Positions 1 to 8,498 of a stretch of DNA of 64,000 nucleotides are shown here, one piece after another (positions within the stretch are counted from its first letter, which is position 1; the number at the start of each line of letters is the position of its first letter). A model generated the notes under the pieces. It worked only from the letters and a program-made list of their open reading frames with translations, searched no databases and had not been told where the DNA came from. This DNA comes from Providencia zhijiangensis (GTDB lineage Bacteria > Pseudomonadota > Gammaproteobacteria > Enterobacterales > Enterobacteriaceae), in assembly GCF_030315915.2 (NCBI RefSeq), contig NZ_CP135990.1, forward strand, positions 2,604,001 to 2,668,000, in the 5' to 3' direction. The position numbers were made by a program, and so were the translations under genes.

Positions 1-247
1 CATCAGGACACAGTTTCTTATGGTGTTTATTACGGGCTTTGCTGCTGTAAATCTGGATAACCTCAAGGCGAACTTTCGAACCCTATCATCGCTTGTTGGG
101 TTCAAATACCCCTTTTCCCCTATTCCGTTGAAAGCGTCTTTGTCTCAACACCCTATAAACACGCCATAACGCTCTGATGATAAATCTGTTTTTAACGGTG
201 CATCGCACTCATCAAAGAGTTAACAATTTTTAGGGAGTATCACCTGT
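1..247. other. Upstream region of the haem operon, no recognised gene
   Basis: No convincing gene is seen here. The haem receptor begins at 248, preceded by a GGGAG element around 233-237. In Yersinia-type loci a small hemP gene often precedes the receptor; its conserved C-terminal pattern was not found in any frame. I also could not find a convincing Fur box. Expected iron control is therefore inferred from the family only. Confidence 0.5.
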
Positions 248-2269
248 ATGTCTCAAGTATTACGCTTATCTGTGCTGGCGAGTGCCTTGCTGCCTCTAAT
301 GGCAACCGCACAGACTGAAAAATCTCCAACTAACAATAATCATTTAACTAACAGTCACCACGATGTGATGACGGTTTATGCCACGGGTAATGAGCGAGAT
401 AGCTTTAATACGCCGATGATGGTTACCGTCATTAAAAATGATTCACCAGAAACCAAAACAGCCAACAATGCTAACGATATTTTGCGCAAAGTGCCGGGTA
501 TTGCACTCACGGGAACTAGCCGCACTAACGGCCAAGATATCAGCATGCGCGGTTTTGACCGTCGTGGAATTTTGACGCTCGTCGATGGCGTTCGCCAAGG
601 TACAGATACTGGGCACATTAACGGCACATTTCTTGACCCTGCGCTTATCAAACAAGTAGAAATTATTCGTGGTCCGTCCGCGCTTTTATACGGCAGCGGC
701 GCTATGGGTGGCGTGATTGCTTGGGAAACCGTGAATGCGAAAGATTTACTGCGTGAAGGTCAAAACCAAGGTTTCCGTGTCTTTACTCAAGGCGCAACAG
801 GGGATCACAGCTTTGGCTTTGGCGGCTCCGCTTTTGGTAAAACCGATGACTTTGACGGCCTATTCAGCTTTGTGACGAAAGAAAGCGGTGATGTTCGTCT
901 TGGCGGCGGCGAAAAAATGGATAACAAAGAAACCATTGCCAATATGCTCGGTAAAGGAACATGGCAGCTGGATGATGCACAAACCCTGTCTGGGCAGATT
1001 CGTTATTACAATAATGATGCCTATGAGCCAAAAGACCCGCAACAACTCGCCACCAGCAAAGATAATAAACAGGTTAACCGCACGACGCGTCAGCGTGACT
1101 TGCAAGCCACCTATCAGTTAAATCCAGACGATAATTCATGGCTCAATTTAAAAGCGACTCCGTATTACTCTGATGTGAATATCACATCCAAAGGGAAAGA
1201 GTCTAACTACGAAGGTCGCAGCCAAAAAACGTATGGTATCAAGTTGGATAACCGCTCCGATATCTATGAGTTACCACTCGCTGCACATAACTTCACCTAC
1301 GGTACTGAAGCATATCGACAAAAACAGACCCCTTACGCTGGCACCACTCAGTTCCCTGATGCAGAGATCACCTTTGCCGCTGGCTTTATTCAGGATGAAA
1401 TCACCTTAAAAGATTTACCTGTTTCCTTCATTTTGGGTACCCGCTATGACAACTACAAGTCCACCGCTAAGGGCAATAAAGATGTCAAAGAAGATCAATG
1501 GTCATCAAAAGCGGCGGTGAGCATCACGCCAACCGATTGGTCAATGCTGTTTGCGTCATACTCTGAAGCCTTCCGTGCCCCAACGATGATGGAGATGTAC
1601 AACGATTCTCTTCACTTCAAAGGCGGCCCTATTTCCAACTATTGGCGCCCTAACCCAGACTTAAAACCTGAATCCACACGTACTGCGGAATATGGTTTTG
1701 GTTTACGTTTTGATGACTTACTTATGGCTCGCGATAACCTGCGCTTCAAAGCCAGCTATTTCGATACGAAAGCCAAAGATTACATTAACACCTACGTCAA
1801 TACAGACCGTGTTAACTGGAATAATAACTACACCACATCCATCAATACCAAGCGTGCCAAAATTTGGGGAACGGATGTGTCATTGGATTACACCACCGAC
1901 TACTTTGCGTGGGGGCTCGCTTATAACCACACAGTCGGCGTCAATGAATATACTGGCAAAGCCATTGAATCCATTAAACCAGACTCGCTTACCAGCAACC
2001 TCTCCGTTCCTATTGCGGACAGCGGTTTCTCTGTAGGTTGGTTAGGTGAGTTCACTACCCATACAGATTTCGATAAAACATCCAAATTGAAGCAACAGCC
2101 GGGCTATGCCGTTCATGATTTCTATCTAAATTATCAAGGAAATGGAAGTCTTCAAGGGTTAGGTACCAGTGTTGTTTTAGGAAATGCTTTTGACAAAGAG
2201 TATTACTCCTCTCTGGGGATTCCCCAAGATGGTCGTAATGCTAAGCTGCTCGTCAGCTTCCAATGGTAA
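248..2269 (+). CDS. hmuR: TonB-dependent outer-membrane haem receptor
   Basis: This 673-residue protein should bind haem or haemoproteins at the cell surface and pass haem to the periplasm using TonB energy. Residues 1-21 look like a Sec signal peptide ending in ATA. A TonB-box-like segment (DVMTVYATG) lies near residue 39, followed by a plug domain at about 55-170 and a beta barrel ending in Phe-Gln-Trp, typical of outer-membrane proteins. The haem-receptor signature is visible: FRAP at about residue 442 and NPDL about 35 residues later, with a His between them. Length matches HemR/HmuR (about 680). It is first in an operon with the haem ABC importer. The exact ligand spectrum cannot be read from sequence. 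Confidence 0.93.
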   Translation: MSQVLRLSVLASALLPLMATAQTEKSPTNNNHLTNSHHDVMTVYATGNERDSFNTPMMVTVIKNDSPETKTANNANDILRKVPGIALTGTSRTNGQDISMRGFDRRGILTLVDGVRQGTDTGHINGTFLDPALIKQVEIIRGPSALLYGSGAMGGVIAWETVNAKDLLREGQNQGFRVFTQGATGDHSFGFGGSAFGKTDDFDGLFSFVTKESGDVRLGGGEKMDNKETIANMLGKGTWQLDDAQTLSGQIRYYNNDAYEPKDPQQLATSKDNKQVNRTTRQRDLQATYQLNPDDNSWLNLKATPYYSDVNITSKGKESNYEGRSQKTYGIKLDNRSDIYELPLAAHNFTYGTEAYRQKQTPYAGTTQFPDAEITFAAGFIQDEITLKDLPVSFILGTRYDNYKSTAKGNKDVKEDQWSSKAAVSITPTDWSMLFASYSEAFRAPTMMEMYNDSLHFKGGPISNYWRPNPDLKPESTRTAEYGFGLRFDDLLMARDNLRFKASYFDTKAKDYINTYVNTDRVNWNNNYTTSINTKRAKIWGTDVSLDYTTDYFAWGLAYNHTVGVNEYTGKAIESIKPDSLTSNLSVPIADSGFSVGWLGEFTTHTDFDKTSKLKQQPGYAVHDFYLNYQGNGSLQGLGTSVVLGNAFDKEYYSSLGIPQDGRNAKLLVSFQW

Positions 2270-2300
2270 TTCGCACTATATTGGTAATTCACACTACATA
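2265..2300 (+). repeat. Imperfect 18-bp tandem duplication at the hmuR stop
   Basis: Two adjacent 18-bp units (2265-2282 and 2283-2300) both begin GGTAATTC and share most positions. The first unit contains the hmuR stop codon. The array fills most of the gap before the hmuS ribosome binding site, so it looks like a small local slippage duplication without obvious function. Confidence 0.6.
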
Positions 2301-2312
2301 AAGGAGAAACCT

Positions 2313-3362
2313 GTGAATTCAGCACTTTTCGAACGTTATCAACAAGCCAAAGCAGATAATAAAGCTAAGTATGCGAGAGATCTCGCCGCTTATCTGAATG
2401 TTTCTGAAGGGGAATTATTACATAGCCGTGTTGGGCGTGATAAGGCTAAACGCCTGAGCATTGATGCGCCAACGTTATTAACTGCTTTGGAAGCTGTCGG
2501 TCCAGTCAAGGCTATTACCCGTAATGAGTATGTGGTCCATGAGCAAGTCGGTCGCTATGAAAATGCTAAATTTAGCCCTCATGGTGGTTTAATTCTCAAT
2601 CCACGCGCACTGGATTTGCGTATGTTTTTCTCTCATTGGGACAGCATTTTTGTGCTCACTGAAGAGGCAAAACACGGTGAACGCCATAGTATCCAATTCT
2701 TTGATAAACATGGCGATGCACTGCACAAAGTGTATACCACTGATGAAACCGATATGGATGCATGGAATGCGCTTATCGAAAAATACACCACCAGCGAAAA
2801 CCCACTGTTAGCGGTTGAAAAAGTGCAGCCACATCACGCACAACCAATCAGCGATGAGCTAAAACAACAGCTTGACCAAGAGTGGCGCAATATGACGGAT
2901 GTTCATCAATTTTTCATTTTATTGAAGAAGAATAACTTAAGCCGTCAACAAGTGTTCCGCGCAGTCAGTGATGATTTAGCTTGGCAGGTGCCAAATGATT
3001 CATTCAATCAGCTGGTTAATACTGCTTTCGCTGATCAAAACGAAATTATGATTTTCGTGGGTAACCGTGGATGTGTGCAGATTTTCACAGGCAAAATCAA
3101 ACGTTTGATGCCACATCAAACTGAAGGTTCTGACATCAAATGGCTGAACATTTTCAACCCTGATTTCACCCTGCATATGATTGAAAATGGCGTTGCAGAA
3201 TGTTGGGTCACTCGTAAACCAACGGAAGATGGATTCGTTACCAGCCTTGAAGTGTTTGATGACCAAGGCAACCAAATCGCACAAATGTACGGACAGCGCA
3301 CTGAAGGGACGCCAGAGCAAGAACACTGGCGCCAGCAAGTCATGTCCCTGCCAAGAATCTAA
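2313..3362 (+). CDS. hmuS: Haem-handling/degrading cytoplasmic protein HmuS (HemS/ChuS family)
   Basis: This protein binds imported haem in the cytoplasm and, in ChuS relatives, opens the ring to release iron. I choose the GTG at 2313 because AAGGAG lies at 2301-2306 with six bases of spacing. The frame is open upstream, but that extension only overlaps hmuR. The resulting 349 residues match the family length (about 345). The two-fold repeated HemS architecture is apparent from the paired NPRALDLRMFFSHW-like and NPDFTLHM-like segments. A His in the segment DVHQFF is a plausible axial haem ligand by analogy, not proven. It follows hmuR and precedes hmuT by 15 bases. Confidence 0.92.
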   Translation: MNSALFERYQQAKADNKAKYARDLAAYLNVSEGELLHSRVGRDKAKRLSIDAPTLLTALEAVGPVKAITRNEYVVHEQVGRYENAKFSPHGGLILNPRALDLRMFFSHWDSIFVLTEEAKHGERHSIQFFDKHGDALHKVYTTDETDMDAWNALIEKYTTSENPLLAVEKVQPHHAQPISDELKQQLDQEWRNMTDVHQFFILLKKNNLSRQQVFRAVSDDLAWQVPNDSFNQLVNTAFADQNEIMIFVGNRGCVQIFTGKIKRLMPHQTEGSDIKWLNIFNPDFTLHMIENGVAECWVTRKPTEDGFVTSLEVFDDQGNQIAQMYGQRTEGTPEQEHWRQQVMSLPRI

Positions 3363-3377
3363 CACAGGTATTTGACG

Positions 3378-4199
3378 ATGAAACAATGGCTTCTAATGGT
3401 AATCACACTGGCAACCTCGTTGGTTGCCCATGGCGCTGACCGCTTAGTGACACTCGGCGGTGATGTAACTGAAATAGTCTATGCGCTTGGCGCACAAGGC
3501 AGTCTGGTTGGGCGCGACAGTAGCAGTTTACATCCAGAGCAAGCAACTAAATTGCCCGATGTCGGCTATATGCGAACACTGAATCCGGAAGGCGTACTCT
3601 CTTTGCGTCCAACGTTGGTGCTCGCCAGTGAGCTTTCCCAACCTTCAATCGCATTAACCCAAATTGAAAAAAGCGGTGTTAAAGTGGTCAAAGTGACCGG
3701 AAAACCGAAATTAGAAGCCATTCCTGAAAAAATTACCACCATCGCTAATGCGGTGGGTTTACCCGAGAACGGAAAAAAGTTAGTCGAACAATTTAATACC
3801 GAGCTACTTGCCGTTCCAACCAGCCCTTTGAATAAAAAAGTGGTTTTCTTGATGAGTCATGGCGGCGTACAGCCGATGGCAGCAGGGCAACAAACTGCAG
3901 CAGATAGCATGATCAAGGCCGTTGGTGCACAAAATGCCATGCATAATTTCACCAGTTACCGGCCGCTTTCCCAAGAAGGTTTGATTTACAGCCAACCCGA
4001 CCTCGTTGTCGTGTCTGAACAAGGAGTGAAATCACTCGGTGGTATTGATAAGGTTTGGGAATTACCGGGGTTAGCACTCACTCCGGCAGGAAAAAATCGC
4101 GCGCTTTTAGTCGTGGATGATACTGGAATGCTGAGCTTCAGCTTAAGTACGCCCAAGGTCATGCAGCAGTTAAGAGAGGCGTTAGAAAAAAGCGAATGA
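3378..4199 (+). CDS. hmuT: Periplasmic haem-binding protein of ABC importer
   Basis: HmuT captures haem from the receptor in the periplasm and delivers it to HmuUV. The 273-residue protein starts at ATG 3378; a TTG six bases upstream is less likely. Residues 1-21 form a signal peptide (MKQWLLMVITLATSLVAHGA). The rest is a class III periplasmic-binding fold (BtuF-like): RLVTLGGDVTEIVYALG at the mature N terminus and the GYMRTLNPEGVLSL segment, whose Tyr corresponds to the haem-ligating Tyr of the family. Its stop overlaps the hmuU start by four bases (ATGA), so translation is probably coupled. Confidence 0.93.
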   Translation: MKQWLLMVITLATSLVAHGADRLVTLGGDVTEIVYALGAQGSLVGRDSSSLHPEQATKLPDVGYMRTLNPEGVLSLRPTLVLASELSQPSIALTQIEKSGVKVVKVTGKPKLEAIPEKITTIANAVGLPENGKKLVEQFNTELLAVPTSPLNKKVVFLMSHGGVQPMAAGQQTAADSMIKAVGAQNAMHNFTSYRPLSQEGLIYSQPDLVVVSEQGVKSLGGIDKVWELPGLALTPAGKNRALLVVDDTGMLSFSLSTPKVMQQLREALEKSE

Positions 4200-5197
4200 G
4201 TCGTTTTAAGCACCCTTTATTTAAAATTCTGATGTTATTGGTGCTACTGGGGGCAGTCACGGTGGCTGCCTCTACCGCTGGCGCAATTAACTTACCTTTA
4301 AAAGCGCTTTGGTTTGCACCATCAACCGATCCTGACTGGCAAATTTGGCTCACTATTCGTCTACCAAGAGTGTTACTCGCCATTTTAGTGGGGCTGGCTT
4401 TAGCGGTTTCCGGTGCGATGATGCAAGGGCTATTTCGCAACCCTCTCGCCGACCCAAGTTTATTAGGGATCAGTAGCGGAGCTGCATTGTGTGTGGCCGC
4501 ATTCATCATTTTACCGTTCTCCTTACCCACATTAATGCTCAACTACGGTCATCTGGGTGCAGCATTCGTTGGCAGTCTAGCGGTTTCGCTGATCATTTTT
4601 AGTCTCAATCGTATGTCTAATGGTAATTTGGCACGGCTGCTATTAGCAGGAATTGCCATCAATGCCCTGTGTATGTCGCTCATTGGGGTACTAAGTTATA
4701 TGAGTAATGACCAACAATTACGCACATTTAGTTTGTGGATGATGGGGTCATTAGGCAATGTGAATTGGACATCGTTAGCAATTGCCGCCAGCGTGATTAT
4801 CCCTACGTGCTTACTCTGCTTATGGCAGGGCAATACGCTAAATATTCTACAATTAGGGGATGAAGACGCGCACTATTTAGGGATAAATGTTGAGCGTAGT
4901 AAGTTTATTTTATTATTCCTAAGCGCTTTATTAATTGGCTGTGCCGTTGCCATGAGTGGTGTGATTGGCTTTATCGGGCTCGTTGTCCCTCACTTAATCC
5001 GTATGACATTGGGGCCAGATCATCGTTGGCTTATTCCTGGTTCTGCCATAGTGGGTGCTTGCTTACTCTTAGCAGCTGATACCCTTGCTCGCACTTTAGC
5101 CGTTCCCGCAGAAATCCCCGTGGGCTTATTAACGGGTTTGATTGGCGGCCCTTACTTTTTATGGCTCATACTGCGCCAACCTGCAGGAAGGATCTAA
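4196..5197 (+). CDS. hmuU: Haem ABC transporter permease
   Basis: A 333-residue inner-membrane permease of the BtuC/FecCD family, which forms the homodimeric channel for haem import. About nine to ten hydrophobic segments are visible. The conserved internal sequence RLPRVLLAILVG near residue 49, the motif GAMMQGLFRNPLADPSLLG at about 75-93, and the GVIGFIGLVVPHLIRM loop that contacts the ATPase are all present. The start codon overlaps the hmuT stop. Confidence 0.93.
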   Translation: MSRFKHPLFKILMLLVLLGAVTVAASTAGAINLPLKALWFAPSTDPDWQIWLTIRLPRVLLAILVGLALAVSGAMMQGLFRNPLADPSLLGISSGAALCVAAFIILPFSLPTLMLNYGHLGAAFVGSLAVSLIIFSLNRMSNGNLARLLLAGIAINALCMSLIGVLSYMSNDQQLRTFSLWMMGSLGNVNWTSLAIAASVIIPTCLLCLWQGNTLNILQLGDEDAHYLGINVERSKFILLFLSALLIGCAVAMSGVIGFIGLVVPHLIRMTLGPDHRWLIPGSAIVGACLLLAADTLARTLAVPAEIPVGLLTGLIGGPYFLWLILRQPAGRI

Positions 5198-5200
5198 CGG

Positions 5201-5980
5201 ATGCCCAATTTACTCGACGCTAGAAACCTCAGTTATCGTATTAATAACCGAACATTAATCGACGATATCAGTTTATCTATACAACAAAATCAAATGGTGG
5301 TGATCATTGGTCCTAATGGTGCCGGCAAATCCAGTTTATTGAAATTGCTCACAGGCTACACTTCTCCCTCTCAAGGTGAATGCCAGCTAGAAGGTCGCCC
5401 ACTACCGGAATGGGAGCCTCAAAACCTGGCTAAAAAACGCGCTGTAATGAAACAACATAGTCATTTACAGTTTGCGTTCAGTGTTGAGGATGTTGTGGCA
5501 ATGGGAAGAACACCTTACGGTTCTGAACATAAGCAGCACGCCATTGATATTGCTATGGAACAAACCCATTGCACCCCACTACGCCATCACGATTATCGCC
5601 AATTATCCGGTGGTGAACAGCAGCGTGTTCAACTTGCTCGAGTGTTAGCTCAGTTATGGCAACCAGAGCCAACGCCAGCCTGTTTATTTCTTGATGAGCC
5701 CACTTCAGCCCTTGATTTATATCACCAGCAACACAGTTTACGACTTTTGCATCAGCTTACCCGTGAAAGGCCGCTAGGAGTTTGTTGTGTACTGCATGAT
5801 TTGAACCTCACCGCGCTCTATGCCGATAAAGTGTATCTTATTCATCAAGGGAAATTAGTGGTGGCTGGAACGCCACAAGAAGTGTTAACTACCGAGAATT
5901 TGACTCGATGGTATCAAGCTGATTTAGGGGTTCAGCCGCATCCTGAAACGGCAACCCCCCATGTGTATTTACGCCATTAA
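5201..5980 (+). CDS. hmuV: Haem ABC transporter ATP-binding protein
   Basis: This 259-residue ATPase powers HmuU. The Walker A motif GPNGAGKSS is near residue 37, the signature [16 protein letters not shown] near 143, Walker [12 protein letters not shown] near 168, and the switch His in VLHDLN near 200. It starts three bases after the hmuU stop and is the last gene of the operon. Confidence 0.94.
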   Translation: MPNLLDARNLSYRINNRTLIDDISLSIQQNQMVVIIGPNGAGKSSLLKLLTGYTSPSQGECQLEGRPLPEWEPQNLAKKRAVMKQHSHLQFAFSVEDVVAMGRTPYGSEHKQHAIDIAMEQTHCTPLRHHDYRQLSGGEQQRVQLARVLAQLWQPEPTPACLFLDEPTSALDLYHQQHSLRLLHQLTRERPLGVCCVLHDLNLTALYADKVYLIHQGKLVVAGTPQEVLTTENLTRWYQADLGVQPHPETATPHVYLRH

Positions 5981-5988
5981 TAAATAGC

Positions 5989-6028
5989 CGCGGCTTTCAT
6001 CATGCTATATTTCATAATGAGGGCCGCG
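5989..6028. terminator. Hairpin between convergent hmuV and bestrophin gene
   Basis: A 12-bp stem (5989-6000 with 6017-6028, including two G-U pairs in one orientation) encloses a 16-base loop. It lies in the 56-bp gap between two convergent genes, a usual place for a bidirectional terminator. No clear U tract follows on either strand, so termination is only probable. Confidence 0.5.
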
Positions 6029-6036
6029 ACTTAACA

Positions 6037-6954
6037 TCATAATAAATTAAAGTATTTATTAGGCTTAGGTGGTAGTGGTAACTGCTTAGCATCAATCATA
6101 TCAAGAGCATTGCGTTCAAGCCCCGTACATAACGCATTCAGTGGCAAACTGTTATCTAATACATCGAATGGGTCTTCCAATTGTTCCGCTAATGCATCCC
6201 ACGCTAAAAACGTATAGGAAACAAACACGGAAACCAAAGGCGTCATATAATGTAAATCCCCCACCAGTGCAAACGGTAATAATGTACAAAATAAATAGAC
6301 CGTACGTTGCAGGATCAGTGTATAAGCGAAAGGGATCGGCGTATTCGAAATACGTTCACAGCCGCCTAAGACTTCAGATAACCCGTTCACATCTTTATTG
6401 ATGGACTGAAACAGAACATCACTGATCAGATTGTTATCTCGTAATGCCCCCACACTCAAACCAATATGCATAAGAATTCGGCTGGTGGGAAAAGGGCTTT
6501 TAATGACATCTAAAAAAACATCCCGTGGCAATAAACGATACAAATCGATATTTGGGTTAGTGCGTCTAAGTTCGTGATTTAAGCTCCAACTAAACGCAAT
6601 CAACAAATTAGCAAATGTGCGATGCGCTTCAGGATCATTCGGTAATAATCCTTTTATGTTTCTTAAAATATTACGTTGATTGGTTAATATTGCGCCCCAA
6701 AGCGTTCTTGCTTCAACTAAACGGCTGTAGCAGGCGTTATTACGGAACCCCAAAAAGATAGCTATTGCTATCCCTAATAAGCTAAATGGGGCTATTGTCA
6801 GATGTATTCCTAATTGCTCGTACCATTGATAGATTAAAATAGCGACAATGGACATCATAATATTAAGCGATAATCTAAAGGTGATTTTAGACAACACGGA
6901 ACCGTGCCAGTCGAACAACCTAAAGAACCAGTGTTGATGCGGGCGAATGACCAT
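6037..6954 (-). CDS. Bestrophin-like inner-membrane channel (YneE family)
   Basis: A 305-residue membrane protein resembling E. coli YneE and bacterial bestrophin homologues, which form pentameric ion channels. Recognisable family features are the basic N terminus with HWFFRLFDWHGSVL, two adjacent hydrophobic segments at about residues 25-70, the segment FRNNACYSRLVEARTLWGAI near 70-90, and the C-terminal ALAEQLEDPFDVLDNSLPL near 250-270, which corresponds to the conserved bestrophin acidic segment. Ion selectivity cannot be read here. It is convergent with hmuV and monocistronic, with a CRP-type palindrome just upstream. Confidence 0.85.
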   Translation of the reverse strand: MVIRPHQHWFFRLFDWHGSVLSKITFRLSLNIMMSIVAILIYQWYEQLGIHLTIAPFSLLGIAIAIFLGFRNNACYSRLVEARTLWGAILTNQRNILRNIKGLLPNDPEAHRTFANLLIAFSWSLNHELRRTNPNIDLYRLLPRDVFLDVIKSPFPTSRILMHIGLSVGALRDNNLISDVLFQSINKDVNGLSEVLGGCERISNTPIPFAYTLILQRTVYLFCTLLPFALVGDLHYMTPLVSVFVSYTFLAWDALAEQLEDPFDVLDNSLPLNALCTGLERNALDMIDAKQLPLPPKPNKYFNLL

Positions 6955-7458
6955 AAATTAATAATAATTGAAAGGATAGTTATGTGTGATGATTATCACA
7001 TAAATTATTTCGGCAATCCATATCTTGATGAGTTCATCGATTTACTCATCTTAAGCTAAATAGTTTAGTAATAAACTATTTTATTTTTTATCTATTCTAT
7101 CATTTATTTATTATTTTTCGTTTTTTTAAGATTTCAGGTATTGACTCAAATTTATTTATAATTAACTTTACCTAGCCAATACTTGAATTTGAAATACTTA
7201 TTTAATTTAAAATTAATTAATCAGCAAACTAAACAATTGATATACAGCATGCGAATATAATCAATTGATTAATTTATGCCTATATTTTGATTAAATATCA
7301 GTTAACTAGCATTGAACTAAGTCAAATCCTTAAGAAACCCTTAATATTGGCGATAATATTACCGTTATCATTTAATAATCATTTAAAAAATGATTAATAT
7401 AATTCCAATTATAAAAAAATTAATAAAATCTTAATTTATTAAGAATGGTTGCTTGTTT
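6955..7458. other. 504-bp AT-rich divergent intergenic region
   Basis: Apart from the CRP-type palindrome at 6985-7000, this spacer between the bestrophin-like gene and the ATP-grasp gene is very AT-rich, with T-runs around 7077-7128 and many A/T tracts up to 7440. No ORF or RNA is recognised. Such composition is typical of H-NS-bound promoters, but that is only an inference. Confidence 0.5.
6985..7000. promoter_or_regulatory. Perfect CRP-type palindrome
   Basis: The 16-mer TGTGATGATTATCACA fits the CRP consensus TGTGA-N6-TCACA exactly. It lies 30 bases upstream of the bestrophin start codon and about 460 bases upstream of the divergent ATP-grasp gene. The closeness to the start codon suggests either a site near the transcription start or repression. 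Identity as a CRP site is an inference from the motif. Confidence 0.65.
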
Positions 7459-8400
7459 ATGAAAAAAACAGAATATTTTCTAAAAAAATTCCGTGCGCTA
7501 ATCATGAGTGACAAAAGTTATCTCACGAATAAATTTATTAAAAAATTAGGGTATTACCCTAACTTTAATGCACCGAAAAGCTTTAATGAAAAAGTGAATT
7601 TCCGTATGATCCATGACCGAAATCCACTGCATAGTCAATTCGCCGATAAACTCGCGGTGCGCGACTATGTTACACAAACTATCGGACAAGAACATATCGT
7701 TCCTATTCTCGCCACTTATCAACATGTGGATGAAATAGATATTACGAAACTGCCCCAACGCTTTGTATTGAAATGCACCCACGACAGCGGCAGCAGTATT
7801 ATTTGTACCGATAAATCCCGCTTTGATTTGCAAAAAGCCAAAGACAAATTGTCATTCCATTTACTCAAAAATCTCTATTACATTACTCGCGAGCGCCACT
7901 ATAAAAATATTCCTGCGCAGATTATTTGCGAGGAATATATCGATTTGTTTGAGCAGAAAAAAAGAAAGCTGGTACCCGAAACCTGTCGTATTCACTGCTT
8001 CTCTGGTAAGCCCGCTTACGCAGAAATCGATTATACCGACGAAGATGGTACTGAGTTTATCAATATTTATGATACAGACTGGCAATTGCAGCCTGTGAGC
8101 TTTGGTTATCCTCAAATGCTAGAACCGGTCAGTAAGCCAACCCAATTTAGAGAGATGCTAAGATTGGCTGAAATTTTGGTGACACCATTTGATTATTGCC
8201 GAGCTGACTTTTTAATGGCAGAAAACAAACTCTATTTTAGTGAACTCACCTTTGCACCCAATGCGGGACGTACCGTGATCAGCCCACTCTCTTGGGACTT
8301 TAAACTTGGGGAGCTGTGGGAGCAGAAAATCACAACGCCAAACATGCTTCATTCACGCCAACCTGGGCTTGCTTTCGCCAATCTCAATAAGAAAAAATAG
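7459..8400 (+). CDS. TupA-like ATP-grasp amidoligase family protein
   Basis: This 313-residue protein resembles the ATP-grasp family named after TupA of teichuronopeptide synthesis; homologues also occur in surface-polysaccharide clusters, where they are thought to amidate uronic acids with amino acids. The N terminus has the family opening (LIMSDKSYLTNKFIKKLGYYPNFNAPKSFNEKV). FVLKCTHDSGSSI at about 101-113 is a nucleotide-binding strand with its Lys, and FSELTFAPNAGRTVI at about 260-274 gives the metal-binding acidic end. ATG 7459 is chosen over an in-frame TTG at 7453. It is not next to any polysaccharide gene and has its own terminator. The substrate is unknown. Confidence 0.8.
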   Translation: MKKTEYFLKKFRALIMSDKSYLTNKFIKKLGYYPNFNAPKSFNEKVNFRMIHDRNPLHSQFADKLAVRDYVTQTIGQEHIVPILATYQHVDEIDITKLPQRFVLKCTHDSGSSIICTDKSRFDLQKAKDKLSFHLLKNLYYITRERHYKNIPAQIICEEYIDLFEQKKRKLVPETCRIHCFSGKPAYAEIDYTDEDGTEFINIYDTDWQLQPVSFGYPQMLEPVSKPTQFREMLRLAEILVTPFDYCRADFLMAENKLYFSELTFAPNAGRTVISPLSWDFKLGELWEQKITTPNMLHSRQPGLAFANLNKKK

Positions 8401-8404
8401 CCAT

Positions 8405-8443
8405 AAAAAAACGCGCTACTCATTCAAGATAGCGCGTTTTTTT
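8405..8443. terminator. Bidirectional intrinsic terminator
   Basis: A perfect stem (8405-8418 pairs with 8430-8443) with GC-rich core ACGCGCTA/TAGCGCGT has A/T tracts on both sides. It separates the convergent ATP-grasp and MFS genes and should terminate both. Confidence 0.9.
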
Positions 8444-8498
8444 GTTTTCATTGCTAGTAGCGAGCGATTTACCCAACTCAGTCAATTTGCCAATCCGA

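Noticed and set aside
20-166. Short plus-strand ORF upstream of the haem receptor, considered as hemP
   Set aside because: Its sequence has none of the HemP C-terminal pattern and no ribosome binding site.
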